DNA of 64,000 nt from positions 4,394,001 to 4,458,000 of the forward strand of contig NZ_CP036275.1 of assembly GCF_007747795.1 (NCBI RefSeq), in the 5' to 3' direction. Below, one piece after another: positions 42,097 through 51,559 of this stretch. Position 1 is the stretch's first letter. Each line of letters begins with the position of its first letter. Source of the DNA: Maioricimonas rarisocia (lineage in GTDB: Bacteria > Planctomycetota > Planctomycetia > Planctomycetales > Planctomycetaceae). Made by a program: the position numbers and the translations under genes. The notes beneath the pieces were generated by a model. That model was given only the letters and a program-made list of their open reading frames with translations. It had not been told where the DNA came from and searched no databases.

Positions 42097-43518
42097 ATGA
42101 GTGCGGAGCGGCAGCAAGGTGGAGTGTTTCGTCAGTTGCTCCTGTTCGGGGGCCACGAGACGAATGCGCCACGCCCCGGGGACCGCGGCGAAGGCGGAAC
42201 CGAAACTGCGACCTGCGAGGAGCGGCAAACACTCACGGCGATGGATCCAGCACGAGCCTTGACACAGTCTCTGATGGAGGAGGTGACGCAGCCAGAGAAT
42301 CTGAACCGAGCGTATCGACGCGTGAAAGCGAACCGGGGGGCTCCCGGAGTGGATGGGATGACCATCGCCGAGTTGCCCGGCTGGATCGCAGAGCACACAC
42401 AGGAATTCATCGCCCGGCTTCTGGACGGGAGCTATCAGCCACAACCGGTTCGCGGGGTCGAGATCCCCAAGCCGGGCGGCGGAATGCGACAACTGGGCAT
42501 CCCGACGGTGGTGGACCGGCTCGTCCAGCAGGCGATCCTGCAAGTGCTCGAACCGATCCTGGACCCCACTTTTTCGGACTCCAGCTACGGCTTCCGGCCG
42601 CGACGCAGCGCCCATCAGGCGGTGCAACAGGCCAGCGAGTATGTGGCGGAGGGACGCACCATTGTGGTGGACATGGACCTCGAGAAGTTCTTTGATCGGG
42701 TGAACCATGACATCCTGATGGCCCGTCTGGCCCGACGGGTCGCCGACAAGCGCCTTCTGCGGATCGTCCGCCGCTTCCTGGAAGCCGGGCTGCTGCAGAA
42801 CGGGGTGTGCGTCGCCCGACACGAAGGGACACCGCAGGGTGGACCACTCTCACCGTTGCTGGCCAACCGGCTGCTGGATGATCTGGACCGGGAACTGGAA
42901 CGACGGGGACACAAGTTCTGCCGCTACGCCGACGACTGCAACATCTACGTGCAGTCTCAGGCGGCCGGTGAACGGGTACTGACCTCACTGACCATGTTTC
43001 TGGAAGGGAAACTTCGTCTGCGTGTCAATCGCGAGAAAAGTGCGGTGGCGGTGGTGAGCGAACGCAAGTTCCTCGGCTACCGGCTGCTCTCCGATGGTCG
43101 CCGGACGATCGCTCCCGCCAGTCTCCGGCGTGCCAGGCAGCGTATCCGGCAGATCACGCGCCGGAATCGAGGCATCAGCTTCGAGCGGATGATCGGTGAA
43201 GTGAATTCGTTCACGACCGGATGGGTGACCTACTTCCGCCATGCGGTGGCCCGGTCGCCTCTGCGGAAACTGGACGGGTGGATTCGCCGCAAACTCCGCT
43301 GCGTGCGGCTCAAGCAACGCAAGCGCGCGAAATCGATTGCTATCTTTCTGCAATCGCTGGGCGTCCCCTGGAACCAATCCTGGACGACGGCGACCTGCGG
43401 CAAGGGCTGGTGGCGCAAGTCGGGTACGCCCTCGGCGCATCACGGAATGAGCAACCAGTGGTTCGACACTCAAGGCTACCAGAGCCTCGAAGTCAGATAC
43501 CTGTCGTTACAACATTGA
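42097..43518 (+). CDS. ltrA: Group II intron reverse transcriptase/maturase
   Basis: 473 residues from the ATG at 42097. Reverse transcriptase blocks are in order: NLNRAYRRVKANRGAPGVDG, VEIPKPGGGMRQLGIPTVVD, SYGFRPRRSAHQAVQQA, VVDMDLEKFFDRVNHDILMA, GTPQGGPLSPLLAN, and FCRYADDCNIYVQS with the catalytic YADD. A maturase (X) domain follows (KLDGWIRRKLRCVRLKQRKR) and the protein ends SNQWFDTQGYQSLEVRYLSL. No HNH endonuclease domain is present. It would splice and mobilise its own intron. It appears complete and without stop codons. Confidence 0.95.
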   Translation: MSAERQQGGVFRQLLLFGGHETNAPRPGDRGEGGTETATCEERQTLTAMDPARALTQSLMEEVTQPENLNRAYRRVKANRGAPGVDGMTIAELPGWIAEHTQEFIARLLDGSYQPQPVRGVEIPKPGGGMRQLGIPTVVDRLVQQAILQVLEPILDPTFSDSSYGFRPRRSAHQAVQQASEYVAEGRTIVVDMDLEKFFDRVNHDILMARLARRVADKRLLRIVRRFLEAGLLQNGVCVARHEGTPQGGPLSPLLANRLLDDLDRELERRGHKFCRYADDCNIYVQSQAAGERVLTSLTMFLEGKLRLRVNREKSAVAVVSERKFLGYRLLSDGRRTIAPASLRRARQRIRQITRRNRGISFERMIGEVNSFTTGWVTYFRHAVARSPLRKLDGWIRRKLRCVRLKQRKRAKSIAIFLQSLGVPWNQSWTTATCGKGWWRKSGTPSAHHGMSNQWFDTQGYQSLEVRYLSLQH

Positions 43519-43523
43519 AGGAA

Positions 43524-43593
43524 ACCGCCGGATACGATGAGTACGTCCGGTGGTGTGGGAGGACGGCGGGGGCGACCCCGCCTCCTACCCGAT
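43524..43593 (+). ncRNA. Group II intron domains V and VI
   Basis: Domain V: ACCGCCGGA, TAC, GATGA loop, GTA, a two-base CG bulge, TCCGGTGGT, i.e. the classical 34-base shape with lower and upper stems. Domain VI: GGCGGGG, GCGA loop, CCCCGCC on a further GGAGG/TCCT stem, with an unpaired A about 7 bases before the 3' end as the branch point. Both are intact. Confidence 0.8.
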
Positions 43594-43614
43594 TTGCGCT
43601 GAGGGTTCGCAAGA

Positions 43615-44050
43615 GGTGCCACGGCTCTGTGAGCCGTGCGCTGTTGAGGTCCCCCGCCAGCCTTGTAGGGCCGGTGCTAACCGGCCGCAGTGTGCTTCTG
43701 AGATTCGCCGGCAGTCCTGCACCGCCAGGCAGACAGGAATGTCTGCCCCACTCTTGATGGCTGGACGTGAGCCGGGCTTGCCCGGTGTGTCACGGGCAAG
43801 CCACCTTGCGCTGCGGCAGCAGCAAACGTCCTCCGGCAGCGATGCTCCCCGTGACGCACCAACAAGCCAGTTGGAACGTTGAACCACGAACCGAGCGGTG
43901 CGTCGCCTGCGGCGACGGCACCCTACGGCCTCGCGTGTGCGAGTCGCCTCACCGGTGCGTGGGGCAGGCCGCTCGCGGGTGCCCCGGCTCTGTGAGCCGT
44001 GCGCTGTTGAGGACCCCCGCCAGCGCCCCCTGATTCGGGAGACACGAATG
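43615..44050. repeat. Patch of dispersed intergenic repeats
   Basis: A 46-base unit with the hairpin CGGCTC TGT GAGCCG occurs at 43615-43660 and 43978-44023 with two differences. Between them are GGCAGACA-GGAA-TGTCTGCC (43727-43746), a GTGCGTCGCCTGCGGCGACG block (43899-43918) followed by GCACCCTACG, and a partial AGACACGAATGTCTGCC copy near 44030-44046. The same blocks recur, mostly inverted, around 53242-53959. No gene is supported here. Confidence 0.8.
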
Positions 44051-44088
44051 TCTGCCCTACTTCTGATTGCGGCCTCGCCGCTCGAGCC

Positions 44089-45171
44089 TCAAGCCTTCTG
44101 CAACGCCTCGACGACCCGCTGCCCCATTTCGACGGTGCCGATCGACGTCTCACCCTTCCCGGCCAGGTCAGCGGTGCGGTGACCCGCGTCGAGGACGGCG
44201 TCGACAGCCCGCTCGATGTCGGCGGCTTCGTCTTCCAGCCCCAGCGAATGACGCAGCATCATCGCCGCCGCGAGGATCGTCGCCAGCGGGTTCGCGATCC
44301 CCTTGCCGGCAATGTCGGGAGCCGAGCCGTGGATCGGTTCGTAGAGGCCGGGCCCCGATTCACCCAGCGACGCGGACGGCAGCATTCCCAGCGAACCGGG
44401 CAGCATTGAGGCTTCGTCGGTCAGGATGTCACCGAACATGTTTCCGGTCACGACGACGTCGAAAGTCGACGGCCGCGAAATCAGATGCATCGCCATCGCG
44501 TCGACGAGGACGACTTCGTACTCGAGCTCGGGAAACTCCTCTTTCACGACCCGCTCGGCCACCTGCCGCCAGAGCCGCGAAACTTCCAGCACGTTCGCCT
44601 TGTCGACCGAGGTGAGCTTCTTTCCCCGCTGCATCGCGGCGGCAGCGGCCAGACGCACGATTCGTTCCACTTCCGACGTGGAGTAGATCATCGTGCTGTA
44701 GGCGGACTCTTCGCCGGTCTCGGTGGTCGAACGCCCGGAGTCGCCGAAGTAGATGCCCCCCGTCAGTTCGCGGAAGAACAGAATGTCGGTACCTTCGAGA
44801 ACCGATCGCTTGAGCGGCGACGAGTCCATCAGGCAGTCGAACGTCTTGACGGGCCGCAGGTTGGCGAACAGCTTCAGTTCGCGACGGATCTTGAGCAGGC
44901 CAGCTTCCGGGCGGGTTTTCGCGGTCGGATCGTCCCACTTCGGGCCGCCAACGGCACCCAGCAGGATTGCCTGAGAGTTCCGGCAGGCCTCGACCGTCTG
45001 CTCGGGAAGCGGATCGCCGAAATCATCGATGGCGTTGCCGCCGATCGGGCAGCGTTCGAACGAGAGCGCGTGGCCACCCTTCTCGGCGACGGCATTGAGT
45101 ACAAGTTCTGCCTGGTCAATGATTTCCGGGCCAATGCCATCACCAGGGAGCAAGACGATACGGGCGTCCAC
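44089..45171 (-). CDS. leuB: 3-isopropylmalate dehydrogenase
   Basis: 360 residues from a GTG. Family marks: [40 protein letters not shown], the substrate-binding arginines around [63 protein letters not shown] and [19 protein letters not shown] (NAD-binding). It oxidises 3-isopropylmalate to 2-oxoisocaproate in leucine synthesis. No other leu gene is adjacent. It has no clear terminator; the repeat patch lies just past its stop codon. Confidence 0.96.
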   Translation of the reverse strand: MDARIVLLPGDGIGPEIIDQAELVLNAVAEKGGHALSFERCPIGGNAIDDFGDPLPEQTVEACRNSQAILLGAVGGPKWDDPTAKTRPEAGLLKIRRELKLFANLRPVKTFDCLMDSSPLKRSVLEGTDILFFRELTGGIYFGDSGRSTTETGEESAYSTMIYSTSEVERIVRLAAAAAMQRGKKLTSVDKANVLEVSRLWRQVAERVVKEEFPELEYEVVLVDAMAMHLISRPSTFDVVVTGNMFGDILTDEASMLPGSLGMLPSASLGESGPGLYEPIHGSAPDIAGKGIANPLATILAAAMMLRHSLGLEDEAADIERAVDAVLDAGHRTADLAGKGETSIGTVEMGQRVVEALQKA

Positions 45172-45497
45172 GGGCGTTACAACCTCGTCTGGAAAGCGGA
45201 GCGTTCGAAGGTCCAGTTGACTGTTGCCAGCACTCTAACGGAGCGTTCAGGGCGATTCCAGCCGCACCGACGGCCAGCGGATCTCACACCGGGCAACTCT
45301 GCACGTCCGGTACCCCGTCCGCAGTCGCCAGAGAGGACGCAGACGCTGTAACTGGAGTGAGCATTGACGATTTCGCCCAGGGAGCACTCGTCGGGGCGAG
45401 CCGCTCTCACCATCCGGTCGATGACACGTGCAGGGCGCATTGTCTCTCGCGAAACGGCAGGGATGCTGCTTTGATCCACGAAGCCCGCATTCCACCC
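45172..45497. other. Intergenic region between leuB and the small membrane protein gene
   Basis: 326 bases between divergent genes. I see no gene, no clear promoter and no repeats. It should hold the leuB promoter. Confidence 0.3.
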
Positions 45498-45749
45498 ATG
45501 CTGCGTACGATCTTCTTTTCAATGGGCCTGGCGACGCTCCTGTGGGGGCTTCCGCTGTTCTTCGTCGACAAAATGACGCTGAACCAGCGGGGGGAATCCG
45601 CGTCGGAGCGACCGGGCGTCATCCAGACCGTCAGCGCCCGCAACGGCGATGGAATCCTCGAGGTCAATCCGCCCGTCTGGCTCGCCTACACGCTCGTAAC
45701 CGCCGGCAGCCTGACGATGCTGTACTCCGTGGCGCTCCCTCGCCGGTAG
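45498..45749 (+). CDS. Small two-helix membrane protein, unknown function
   Basis: 83 residues from the ATG at 45498; the frame is open further upstream but without a good start. Two hydrophobic helices, MLRTIFFSMGLATLLWGLPLF and WLAYTLVTAGSLTMLYSVAL, are joined by a polar segment of about 35 residues. I do not recognise the family. The composition and two-helix layout argue for a real gene, but no strong ribosome binding site is visible. It converges with the next minus-strand gene, 23 bases apart. Confidence 0.5.
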   Translation: MLRTIFFSMGLATLLWGLPLFFVDKMTLNQRGESASERPGVIQTVSARNGDGILEVNPPVWLAYTLVTAGSLTMLYSVALPRR

Positions 45750-45772
45750 TTTCTGAACCGCCGGCTTCCGCT

Positions 45773-46429
45773 CTACTCTGCCGGATTGAGCTGCAGCGTC
45801 GACCACATTGACGGATCGGAGGCGTACGGGAACTCGTCGCCGACTCCCAGATACAGCCGGTCGAGCTCGGCATCGTCCAGCATGGCGTAGAAGCCGATCT
45901 CCGGCTGCTCGGCCGGACGGAAGCCGTTCAGCGTGCTTCCCGGCAGGAAGACGGTCAGGTCGTAGCCATCCTCCCGAAGCACCGAACGGGACAGAAACTC
46001 TTCCGAATCGTGGATCGGAGCGTCCTCGCGCGCCCGCGGCACCGCCACCTGGATCACGCTGGGCGACTTGCCATCATCTCCTTCGCCGGTCGGGAGGCAG
46101 CAGAACGCATGGCAGTAGCGGCTGGCCCGGTGGATGTCCTGCGTGTTCCGGGTGTCGATCCACAGGAACAGCCCTTCCGACTCGGTCGGACGGTCCGGAT
46201 TGCCCAGGGGAGGCAGCGTCTTCCCTTTCACGGACACCGAGAACGCCAGTCCATGCTCGTTCCAGGCGGCACGGAGGTCGAAATTCGAACTCTGCGACTC
46301 GAGTTCCCCCAGTCCCTGAATCCCGCAGTCGGACGGCAGGAGCGCACCCTCATCGAGGGAGTCCGGCAGGCCGGCGACGTACCGGACCGGAAAGCGGGCC
46401 CGGAAGAGAAACTGGGGAGGGACAATCAT
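45773..46429 (-). CDS. CBM9/DOMON-like domain protein, function unknown
   Basis: 218 residues if the ATG at 46429 is used; starts further upstream (to 46540) are possible. It has no signal peptide. The pattern FDLRAAWNEHGLAFSVSVKG, then SEGLFLWIDTRNTQDIHRAS and later DGYDLTVFLPGSTLNGF resembles carbohydrate-binding family 9 C-terminal-like (DUF1083) domains, with the W-x-D-T-R core. Binding partner unknown. It follows the next gene to the right on the same strand by 76 bases and is probably cotranscribed with it. Confidence 0.65.
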   Translation of the reverse strand: MIVPPQFLFRARFPVRYVAGLPDSLDEGALLPSDCGIQGLGELESQSSNFDLRAAWNEHGLAFSVSVKGKTLPPLGNPDRPTESEGLFLWIDTRNTQDIHRASRYCHAFCCLPTGEGDDGKSPSVIQVAVPRAREDAPIHDSEEFLSRSVLREDGYDLTVFLPGSTLNGFRPAEQPEIGFYAMLDDAELDRLYLGVGDEFPYASDPSMWSTLQLNPAE

Positions 46430-46505
46430 CGGGACGTTTCTGGCAGAAGCATGCATGTACTGACATTCAGCTGACATGCATGATTGCAGCCTCTGGTCCG
46501 TCCGT

Positions 46506-47540
46506 CTACGGCGCCGCCGATCCGTTCCCGGCAGACGCATCCTCGGTCGCGATGTCGGCTCCTTCGATCAGCTTCAGGTACTCTTTGGTCTCGTCCACTT
46601 CGTCGACACCTGGAGGAGCCTGGTAACGAAACGTGTCTGGATCGACCGGGGCATTGATGACGACATCCCGAAATTCGAGTGACAGTAACGGGCGGTAGGT
46701 GCGGCGTTCGCCGTCGCTCGACGATTCCTTCAGGTACAGGATCCGGCCGGGAAACAGATTCTCGGCGTCGAGATAGATGCGGACGCGGTCGGGAATGAAC
46801 TGCTGCATGCCGGGCACGCCGGTTCGCAACTGCTCGTTGAGCGTCGCCATGAAGGCGTCCGACCATCGGCCCTGAATGACGCGATAGTCGCGTCCGTCGA
46901 ACTCCTCGGTCCGGATGGCGTCAAACGTCATCGACTTTTCGATGGCGGCGAGCAGGGCGGGGAGTCCACCCAGACCGAGTTCGGCCGCCAGGACCGCTTC
47001 GGGAACCTGCTGCCGATGCTGGGTCGCCCGGAGAATCTGCTGAATGTCCCGCCGGGTCACCTGGATTGTCGAGCGGGCCCCGTCGGAAAGTGCGTCCGCG
47101 GCCGGATCGGCGCTGCCCCCCACCTGACCGATCTCCCGACGGGTCCGCAGGATCTGCCCATCGCACACCTGCAGCAGCTTACCGGTCGTGCGGCCCACCT
47201 GGACCTCGTATTCCAGCCGCAGGGCGGGGAAGGGGCCGGCGATGTAAGTTCCTTCGGCATTGAACTTTCGGCCGGGGAAGGAGACCTGTTCGGCGATCCG
47301 GGCCTGCACCGAGCTGTACTGGAACAGCCGATCGCGGGCTTCGGTCAGCAGTCGCCGTGCTTCGGCATCGACCTTGGCCAGGACGTCGGGACTCTGTTCG
47401 GCCGGAGATTCCTTCGATTCAGCGGCCGAATCGCCGCCATCATCGTTCTGAAGTGCTGTCGCCACCGTGGTCTGCGAGATCACGGCGGCCAGCATCGCGA
47501 TGGCCAGCAGGGCGAGAGTGAAGCTGCGCGGGTTCTGCAT
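46506..47540 (-). CDS. Secreted LolA/DUF2092-like protein
   Basis: 344 residues from the ATG at 47540, chosen because the signal peptide begins there (RSFTLALLAIAMLAAVISQT, then TVATA). After an acidic linker comes AEARRLLTEARDRLFQYSSV, QARIAEQVSFPGRKFNAEGT and YIAGPFPALRLEYEVQVGRT, GKLLQVCDGQILRTRREIG, then near the end RIYLDAENLFPGRILYLKES. This order resembles outer-membrane lipoprotein-sorting (LolA-like) folds in planctomycetes. The ligand is unknown. It is divergent from the lipoprotein gene at 47822. Confidence 0.68.
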   Translation of the reverse strand: MQNPRSFTLALLAIAMLAAVISQTTVATALQNDDGGDSAAESKESPAEQSPDVLAKVDAEARRLLTEARDRLFQYSSVQARIAEQVSFPGRKFNAEGTYIAGPFPALRLEYEVQVGRTTGKLLQVCDGQILRTRREIGQVGGSADPAADALSDGARSTIQVTRRDIQQILRATQHRQQVPEAVLAAELGLGGLPALLAAIEKSMTFDAIRTEEFDGRDYRVIQGRWSDAFMATLNEQLRTGVPGMQQFIPDRVRIYLDAENLFPGRILYLKESSSDGERRTYRPLLSLEFRDVVINAPVDPDTFRYQAPPGVDEVDETKEYLKLIEGADIATEDASAGNGSAAP

Positions 47541-47821
47541 GTTGGTCTGAAAGTGTGGGATTTTCCAAAGAATCAGATCAGTCACATCCGAAAACAGAAC
47601 TGAGTGTGAGTCTTACGGGATGATTTCCGTCCCCCGTCTCACACGCGGCGGTCCGCAAGCATCTGACGCGCCCGGTCGCCGTCCCGACCGAACACCATGT
47701 ACCCGGCGAACGACGCCGGAACCTCGATCCGCGTCGGGGACAGATTCTAACGGGAATCGAATTTCAAGGTCGACTGCAATCGGGGCGATTCGACGGGTCC
47801 AGGAACCGAAAAGGGAATGTG

Positions 47822-49030
47822 ATGAAGTTCTACTTTCTGGCATTGGGGACCTTGTTGATCGTGTGCGTCGGGTGCGCACACGACGGGCAGCAACTGCTTC
47901 ACAAGGACGAATACCACGCACCGCCCGCTAACATGATGGCCCATCCCGGGCCAATGGTCACCGGTCCCGGGCCGGGAGTGATCCAGCCCGTCGCCCACGC
48001 TGTGCCTTACATGGCTCAGCCGGCGGAAACCTCCCAGGTCCGATTCCTCGGTCCGGAAGGGATGCACATCGGCTGGCAGATCGGCCAGGGCTTCGCCGAG
48101 AACCAGCTCATGGCTCCGTCCCGGTACAACTTTGCCCAGGGGGCAACGTACCGGCTGAAGATCACCGGCATCCCCGGACGTGAAGGACTGGTCCTGTACC
48201 CGTCGCTGCACGTCTACCCCGAGCAGGTCATGACGTCCGCCTACCTGGCGCACAACGCCCTGCCGATCCGCATCACCGACGAAGACCTCGACCAGATCGA
48301 GACCAACAACTTCGTCACCAAGGTGATCTACCTGCCGGATGCCAAGTACCAGGAACTGGCCATCGCCGGTGTCGAGGAACTGGTCTCCACCCGTCTGGCT
48401 CCCGGACTTGATCCGGTTGCCGAAGCCGACCGTCGCGGCACGATCATGGCCGTCATGCGGATTGGTAACATGGATCTCGAAATGCCCGGCGGCCCGACTG
48501 CCCCGGTCAGCAACGTCGTCGACGAGCAGGGCAACGTTCGCCAGGTCTCGCACGTCGTGCAGGTCAACGGCGAGGAAGGACACTTCGTTCCGCCCGTCCC
48601 GGTTGCCAGCTTCGAGGTCGAAGGGGGCGTCCCCAACGACCTGATGGTTGGTGGCCCGGCTGGTCCCGGCCAGCCCGCCTACAACCCGATCTCCGGTGTG
48701 AGCGGAGTTCCGATGTGGGGTTACCCGCACGTTGGCACGCCGATCGGACTTCCCGGTCCTCCGCACCTGCCGCTCGGTGGTCCGGCTGGTCTGCGGTCGC
48801 ACACCGTCCGCAATCTGACCGACGTCGACCTCGGCAAGCCGGTTCAGGACATGCTGATCGATGTTCGGCATGAGCCCGGCTACCGCCTGCCGCACCCGGT
48901 CAAGCACGTCGAGTACACCGAGACCCACCCGGTCCATCGTCCGGGCGAAGTCTCCTTGCCGGCCTGGGCTGCTCCGCAGGCTGGTGGTGCCATGCCGTAC
49001 CCGACTCCGGCCGGCCCGCACCATCACTGA
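47822..49030 (+). CDS. Planctomycete-type lipoprotein, first of a tandem paralogous pair
   Basis: 402 residues from the ATG at 47822 (AAGGGA upstream; the GTG at 47819 is one codon earlier). The signal ends [11 protein letters not shown], a lipobox. The core is [67 protein letters not shown] and [20 protein letters not shown]. The last 180 residues are low-complexity, rich in Gly, Pro and His, ending in HHH. The same core blocks occur in the next gene. Probably an outer envelope protein; no known function. Confidence 0.82.
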   Translation: MKFYFLALGTLLIVCVGCAHDGQQLLHKDEYHAPPANMMAHPGPMVTGPGPGVIQPVAHAVPYMAQPAETSQVRFLGPEGMHIGWQIGQGFAENQLMAPSRYNFAQGATYRLKITGIPGREGLVLYPSLHVYPEQVMTSAYLAHNALPIRITDEDLDQIETNNFVTKVIYLPDAKYQELAIAGVEELVSTRLAPGLDPVAEADRRGTIMAVMRIGNMDLEMPGGPTAPVSNVVDEQGNVRQVSHVVQVNGEEGHFVPPVPVASFEVEGGVPNDLMVGGPAGPGQPAYNPISGVSGVPMWGYPHVGTPIGLPGPPHLPLGGPAGLRSHTVRNLTDVDLGKPVQDMLIDVRHEPGYRLPHPVKHVEYTETHPVHRPGEVSLPAWAAPQAGGAMPYPTPAGPHHH

Positions 49031-49200
49031 TTGTGACGTTTCATGACGGTGCTCCATGATCCGCTCTTCGCGGGCGGGTCATGGACGCCGACCCGGGCGG
49101 CCGGTCACTGCCGCTGACCTGGTCAGCATTCACCCGTGTGGCTGCCGTCCTGCTTCGGACCACCCGTCGCCCCGACTTCCAAGAGCACAGCATCACTGCC

Positions 49201-49923
49201 ATGTCGGATCTCCTGGCCAGATTGTTTGCGGTCGCCCTTGTCAGCGGACTGTTCGTCCCCGGCCTGGCCGCCCATGCTCAGGAGTCGGGGTATTATTACC
49301 CGCTCAACCAGCGGCTCCCGCTGGGCAAAGCGGCCGCGTGGAACGCAACGATTCACCGCGGGATGTACGGCCACACGCAGGCAGTCCGATTCGGGCTGCC
49401 GAGCGAAGGCCACATCAGCTTCTTTGACGGACGTGCCCCGCAAGGCGTGCTCACGCATGCTCCCAGCCAGGTCGGCCTGCTGGTGGGCAACGTCTACCGG
49501 ATCAAGATCAGCGGCATGCCGGAGTTTCCCGGCATCGAGCTGTACCCGACGATTGAACTGCTCGACCGGCTGCATCCGCCCCCGGGACAGGAACAGAACT
49601 TCCCGGTCCCTGTCACGTTCACGATCGAAGAGATCGAGACCGCGCTGCAGGACCGGATGGTCACCAAAGTCGTCTATCTCGAACAGCCTCAGGTGGCAGC
49701 ACCTTTCGAGCAGCAGGGAACACCTCACATCGAGGATCTCCCTCCGTCGTCAAATCTGCTCGAAGCGGCCGATCTGCGAGGGCGTCCCATCGCCATCGTG
49801 CGACTCGGCGGACGCATCCCCGATGCCAATGCCGGAGCGGCTTTCTTCGGACCGCCCGTTCCGGTTGTGTTTCCGCCTCAGCCGCAGCAGGTACCGACGC
49901 AGCAGCCACCGGCGCAGCCATAA
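49201..49923 (+). CDS. Secreted protein, second of the tandem paralogous pair
   Basis: 240 residues from the ATG at 49201, chosen because the signal peptide (FAVALVSGLFVPGLAAHA) begins there. The core matches the upstream lipoprotein block by block: AVRFGLPSEGHISFFDG, YRIKISGMPEFPGIELYPTI, TFTIEEIETALQDRMVTKVV, YLEQPQ and EAADLRGRPIAIVRLGGRIP. It lacks the lipobox and the long Gly/His tail and ends in Pro/Gln repeats. Likely a secreted partner or copy of the lipoprotein. Confidence 0.8.
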   Translation: MSDLLARLFAVALVSGLFVPGLAAHAQESGYYYPLNQRLPLGKAAAWNATIHRGMYGHTQAVRFGLPSEGHISFFDGRAPQGVLTHAPSQVGLLVGNVYRIKISGMPEFPGIELYPTIELLDRLHPPPGQEQNFPVPVTFTIEEIETALQDRMVTKVVYLEQPQVAAPFEQQGTPHIEDLPPSSNLLEAADLRGRPIAIVRLGGRIPDANAGAAFFGPPVPVVFPPQPQQVPTQQPPAQP

Positions 49924-49965
49924 CGGCACCCTCCGGGCTCTGGCCCGCACAGCTTCATGTGAACC

Positions 49966-51435
49966 ATGACCGACTCCATTCGTTCAATTCGACGCTCGCG
50001 GGCTCGCACGCTCTTTCGCAGGGCCGTCCTCGCCGCCGGTCTCTGGGGAGGTTCCGCCGGACTGCTGCTGTGCACCAGCTCCTGCCGGACGCCCACCGCC
50101 TGGCAGCCGTCACAGCCCGCCCGCCCGATCGCCAGTCAGACGGACGAACTGCCGCACGCGGCTCCTGTGGCCACCATGCCGCAGTCGGTGGCTCAGGCGG
50201 ACTCTTCAGTGAGTCAGGACGTCCAGCACGCGAACGCAACAGAGCCGGCCGCATCGCCGTCGATGATTCAGCAGACCACCTGGGTGCCGCCTGTGCCCCG
50301 GATGCCCGCCTCGGCGATCGCACCGCCGGCAGGAACGCAGCAGATCCCGTCGGACGATCGTGCCGGCGTCGCGGCCGTTCGCCCGATCTCACATGAGATC
50401 GAGCCCCGGACCGCGGTCGTTGCGGAAGTCTGCCCGCCCGGTTACCCGGGGGTGCCGAACACCTGCCCGCCCGGAGCGGCATGTCCTCCCTCGTATGCGG
50501 TCGTGCCGCCCGGCTACGAACGGTGGGAGTACGGTGACGAGTACCTCTGCGACGGTGGGGACCGTGGACTGCCGGTCCACTACGACGGCTTCGGACGCCG
50601 CGGCCTCGAAACCGAAGATACGATCGGCGAGTTCAAGGACCATACGGGCGAACCGCACGTCCGTCCCAGCAGTCGCGTCTGCATCTACGCACCGCGGTTT
50701 GCCGAAGTCCGGACCGCCTCCCTGCCGGTGACCGACATCGCCGTCAACAAGCTGGCGGCGAATCAGGACCGGATCGGCCCCGGTGGCTTTGACACCCGCC
50801 TGATTCCCGGGCAGCAGGAACAGACCGACGAACTGCGCGGCGTCGAGATGCGTTCGCGTGCCAGTGGTGTCGACGTCGACATGACCGACAGTGCCATGGC
50901 GAAGGTCGACCGGCTCGACAGCCACGTCAAACTGGTCAACGTCTACGAAGATCTGTCGTTTGCGAAAGACGTGCAGATCGATCAACTCGATGTCGCTGTC
51001 GTCGACGATGCCCTCCAGAACGCCCTCGCCTGGTCGGGTGATACCATCACCTACATCATCGCACACAATCGGAAGGGGCAGGAGCTGACGTCACAGTTCA
51101 AGGCCGAAGAATACGTCGGCATCGAAGACAAGCGAACGCCCGGCGACCTGAAGATCATCAAGCTGGCCGACCGCAAGACGGCCCAACCCGGCGACGTGGT
51201 CACCTTCAAGATCCACTTCGAAAACATCGGTGGGCGTGAACTGTTCGAAGTCCGCATCGTCGACAACCTGACGCCGCGACTGCAGTACATTGAAGGATCC
51301 GCCACTTCCGAACTCGAAGGCCGCGTGCAGATCGAGGACAACGGCGAAGGAAGCCAGATCCTGACGTTCGAACTCTTCGAACCGCTGCCGGGCGAAACGT
51401 CCGGTACTGTGACCTTCGAGTGTCGCGTGCGGTAA
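49966..51435 (+). CDS. Surface lipoprotein with C-terminal DUF11/OmcB-like repeat
   Basis: 489 residues. A long basic start and hydrophobic segment end in LLLCTSSCRTP, which may be a lipobox. The middle is Pro/Cys-containing (CPPGYPGVPNTCPPGAACPP). From about 370 the sequence DLKIIKLADRKTAQPGDVVT, FKIHFENIGGRELFEVRIVD and NLTPRLQYIEGSA, ending FEPLPGETSGTVTFECRV, is a DUF11 domain of the type found in chlamydial OmcB and in planctomycete wall proteins. It follows the paralogous pair by 43 bases and is probably cotranscribed. It likely works at the cell surface. Confidence 0.82.
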   Translation: MTDSIRSIRRSRARTLFRRAVLAAGLWGGSAGLLLCTSSCRTPTAWQPSQPARPIASQTDELPHAAPVATMPQSVAQADSSVSQDVQHANATEPAASPSMIQQTTWVPPVPRMPASAIAPPAGTQQIPSDDRAGVAAVRPISHEIEPRTAVVAEVCPPGYPGVPNTCPPGAACPPSYAVVPPGYERWEYGDEYLCDGGDRGLPVHYDGFGRRGLETEDTIGEFKDHTGEPHVRPSSRVCIYAPRFAEVRTASLPVTDIAVNKLAANQDRIGPGGFDTRLIPGQQEQTDELRGVEMRSRASGVDVDMTDSAMAKVDRLDSHVKLVNVYEDLSFAKDVQIDQLDVAVVDDALQNALAWSGDTITYIIAHNRKGQELTSQFKAEEYVGIEDKRTPGDLKIIKLADRKTAQPGDVVTFKIHFENIGGRELFEVRIVDNLTPRLQYIEGSATSELEGRVQIEDNGEGSQILTFELFEPLPGETSGTVTFECRVR

Positions 51436-51497
51436 CCGGCACAACGTTGCCGGCGTCCCCGCGACAACACGAGACTGTGCGGATTCCCGCAATTCCG

Positions 51498-51529
51498 AAC
51501 CTGTCATGAGATTTCATGGCAGGTTTTTT
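51498..51529 (+). terminator. Strong intrinsic terminator
   Basis: AACCTGTCATGA pairs with TCATGGCAGGTT (one mismatch) around a GATT loop, followed by TTTT. It ends the surface-protein operon and lies between convergent genes. Confidence 0.9.
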
Positions 51530-51559
51530 CGTGGAATCACAGCGTGGTCGCGAGAGCGG

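Larger units (their letters stand above)
41681..43593 (+). mobile_element. Group II intron with maturase/reverse transcriptase
   Basis: A retroelement of about 1.9 kb with a structured 5' RNA region (about 41700-42090), a reverse transcriptase gene (42097-43518) and typical domains V and VI at 43524-43593. The 5' boundary is uncertain: either directly after the T-run at 41681 or at GTGCAAG (41710), whose start fits the GUGYG-type boundary better. The 3' end is placed after CTACCCGAT. The element stands right behind an intrinsic terminator, the preferred target of group IIC introns. Confidence 0.85.

Noticed and set aside
43615-44050. A CRISPR array
   Set aside because: Only two copies of the 46-base unit, 317 bases apart, with no regular spacers and no cas genes in the window.
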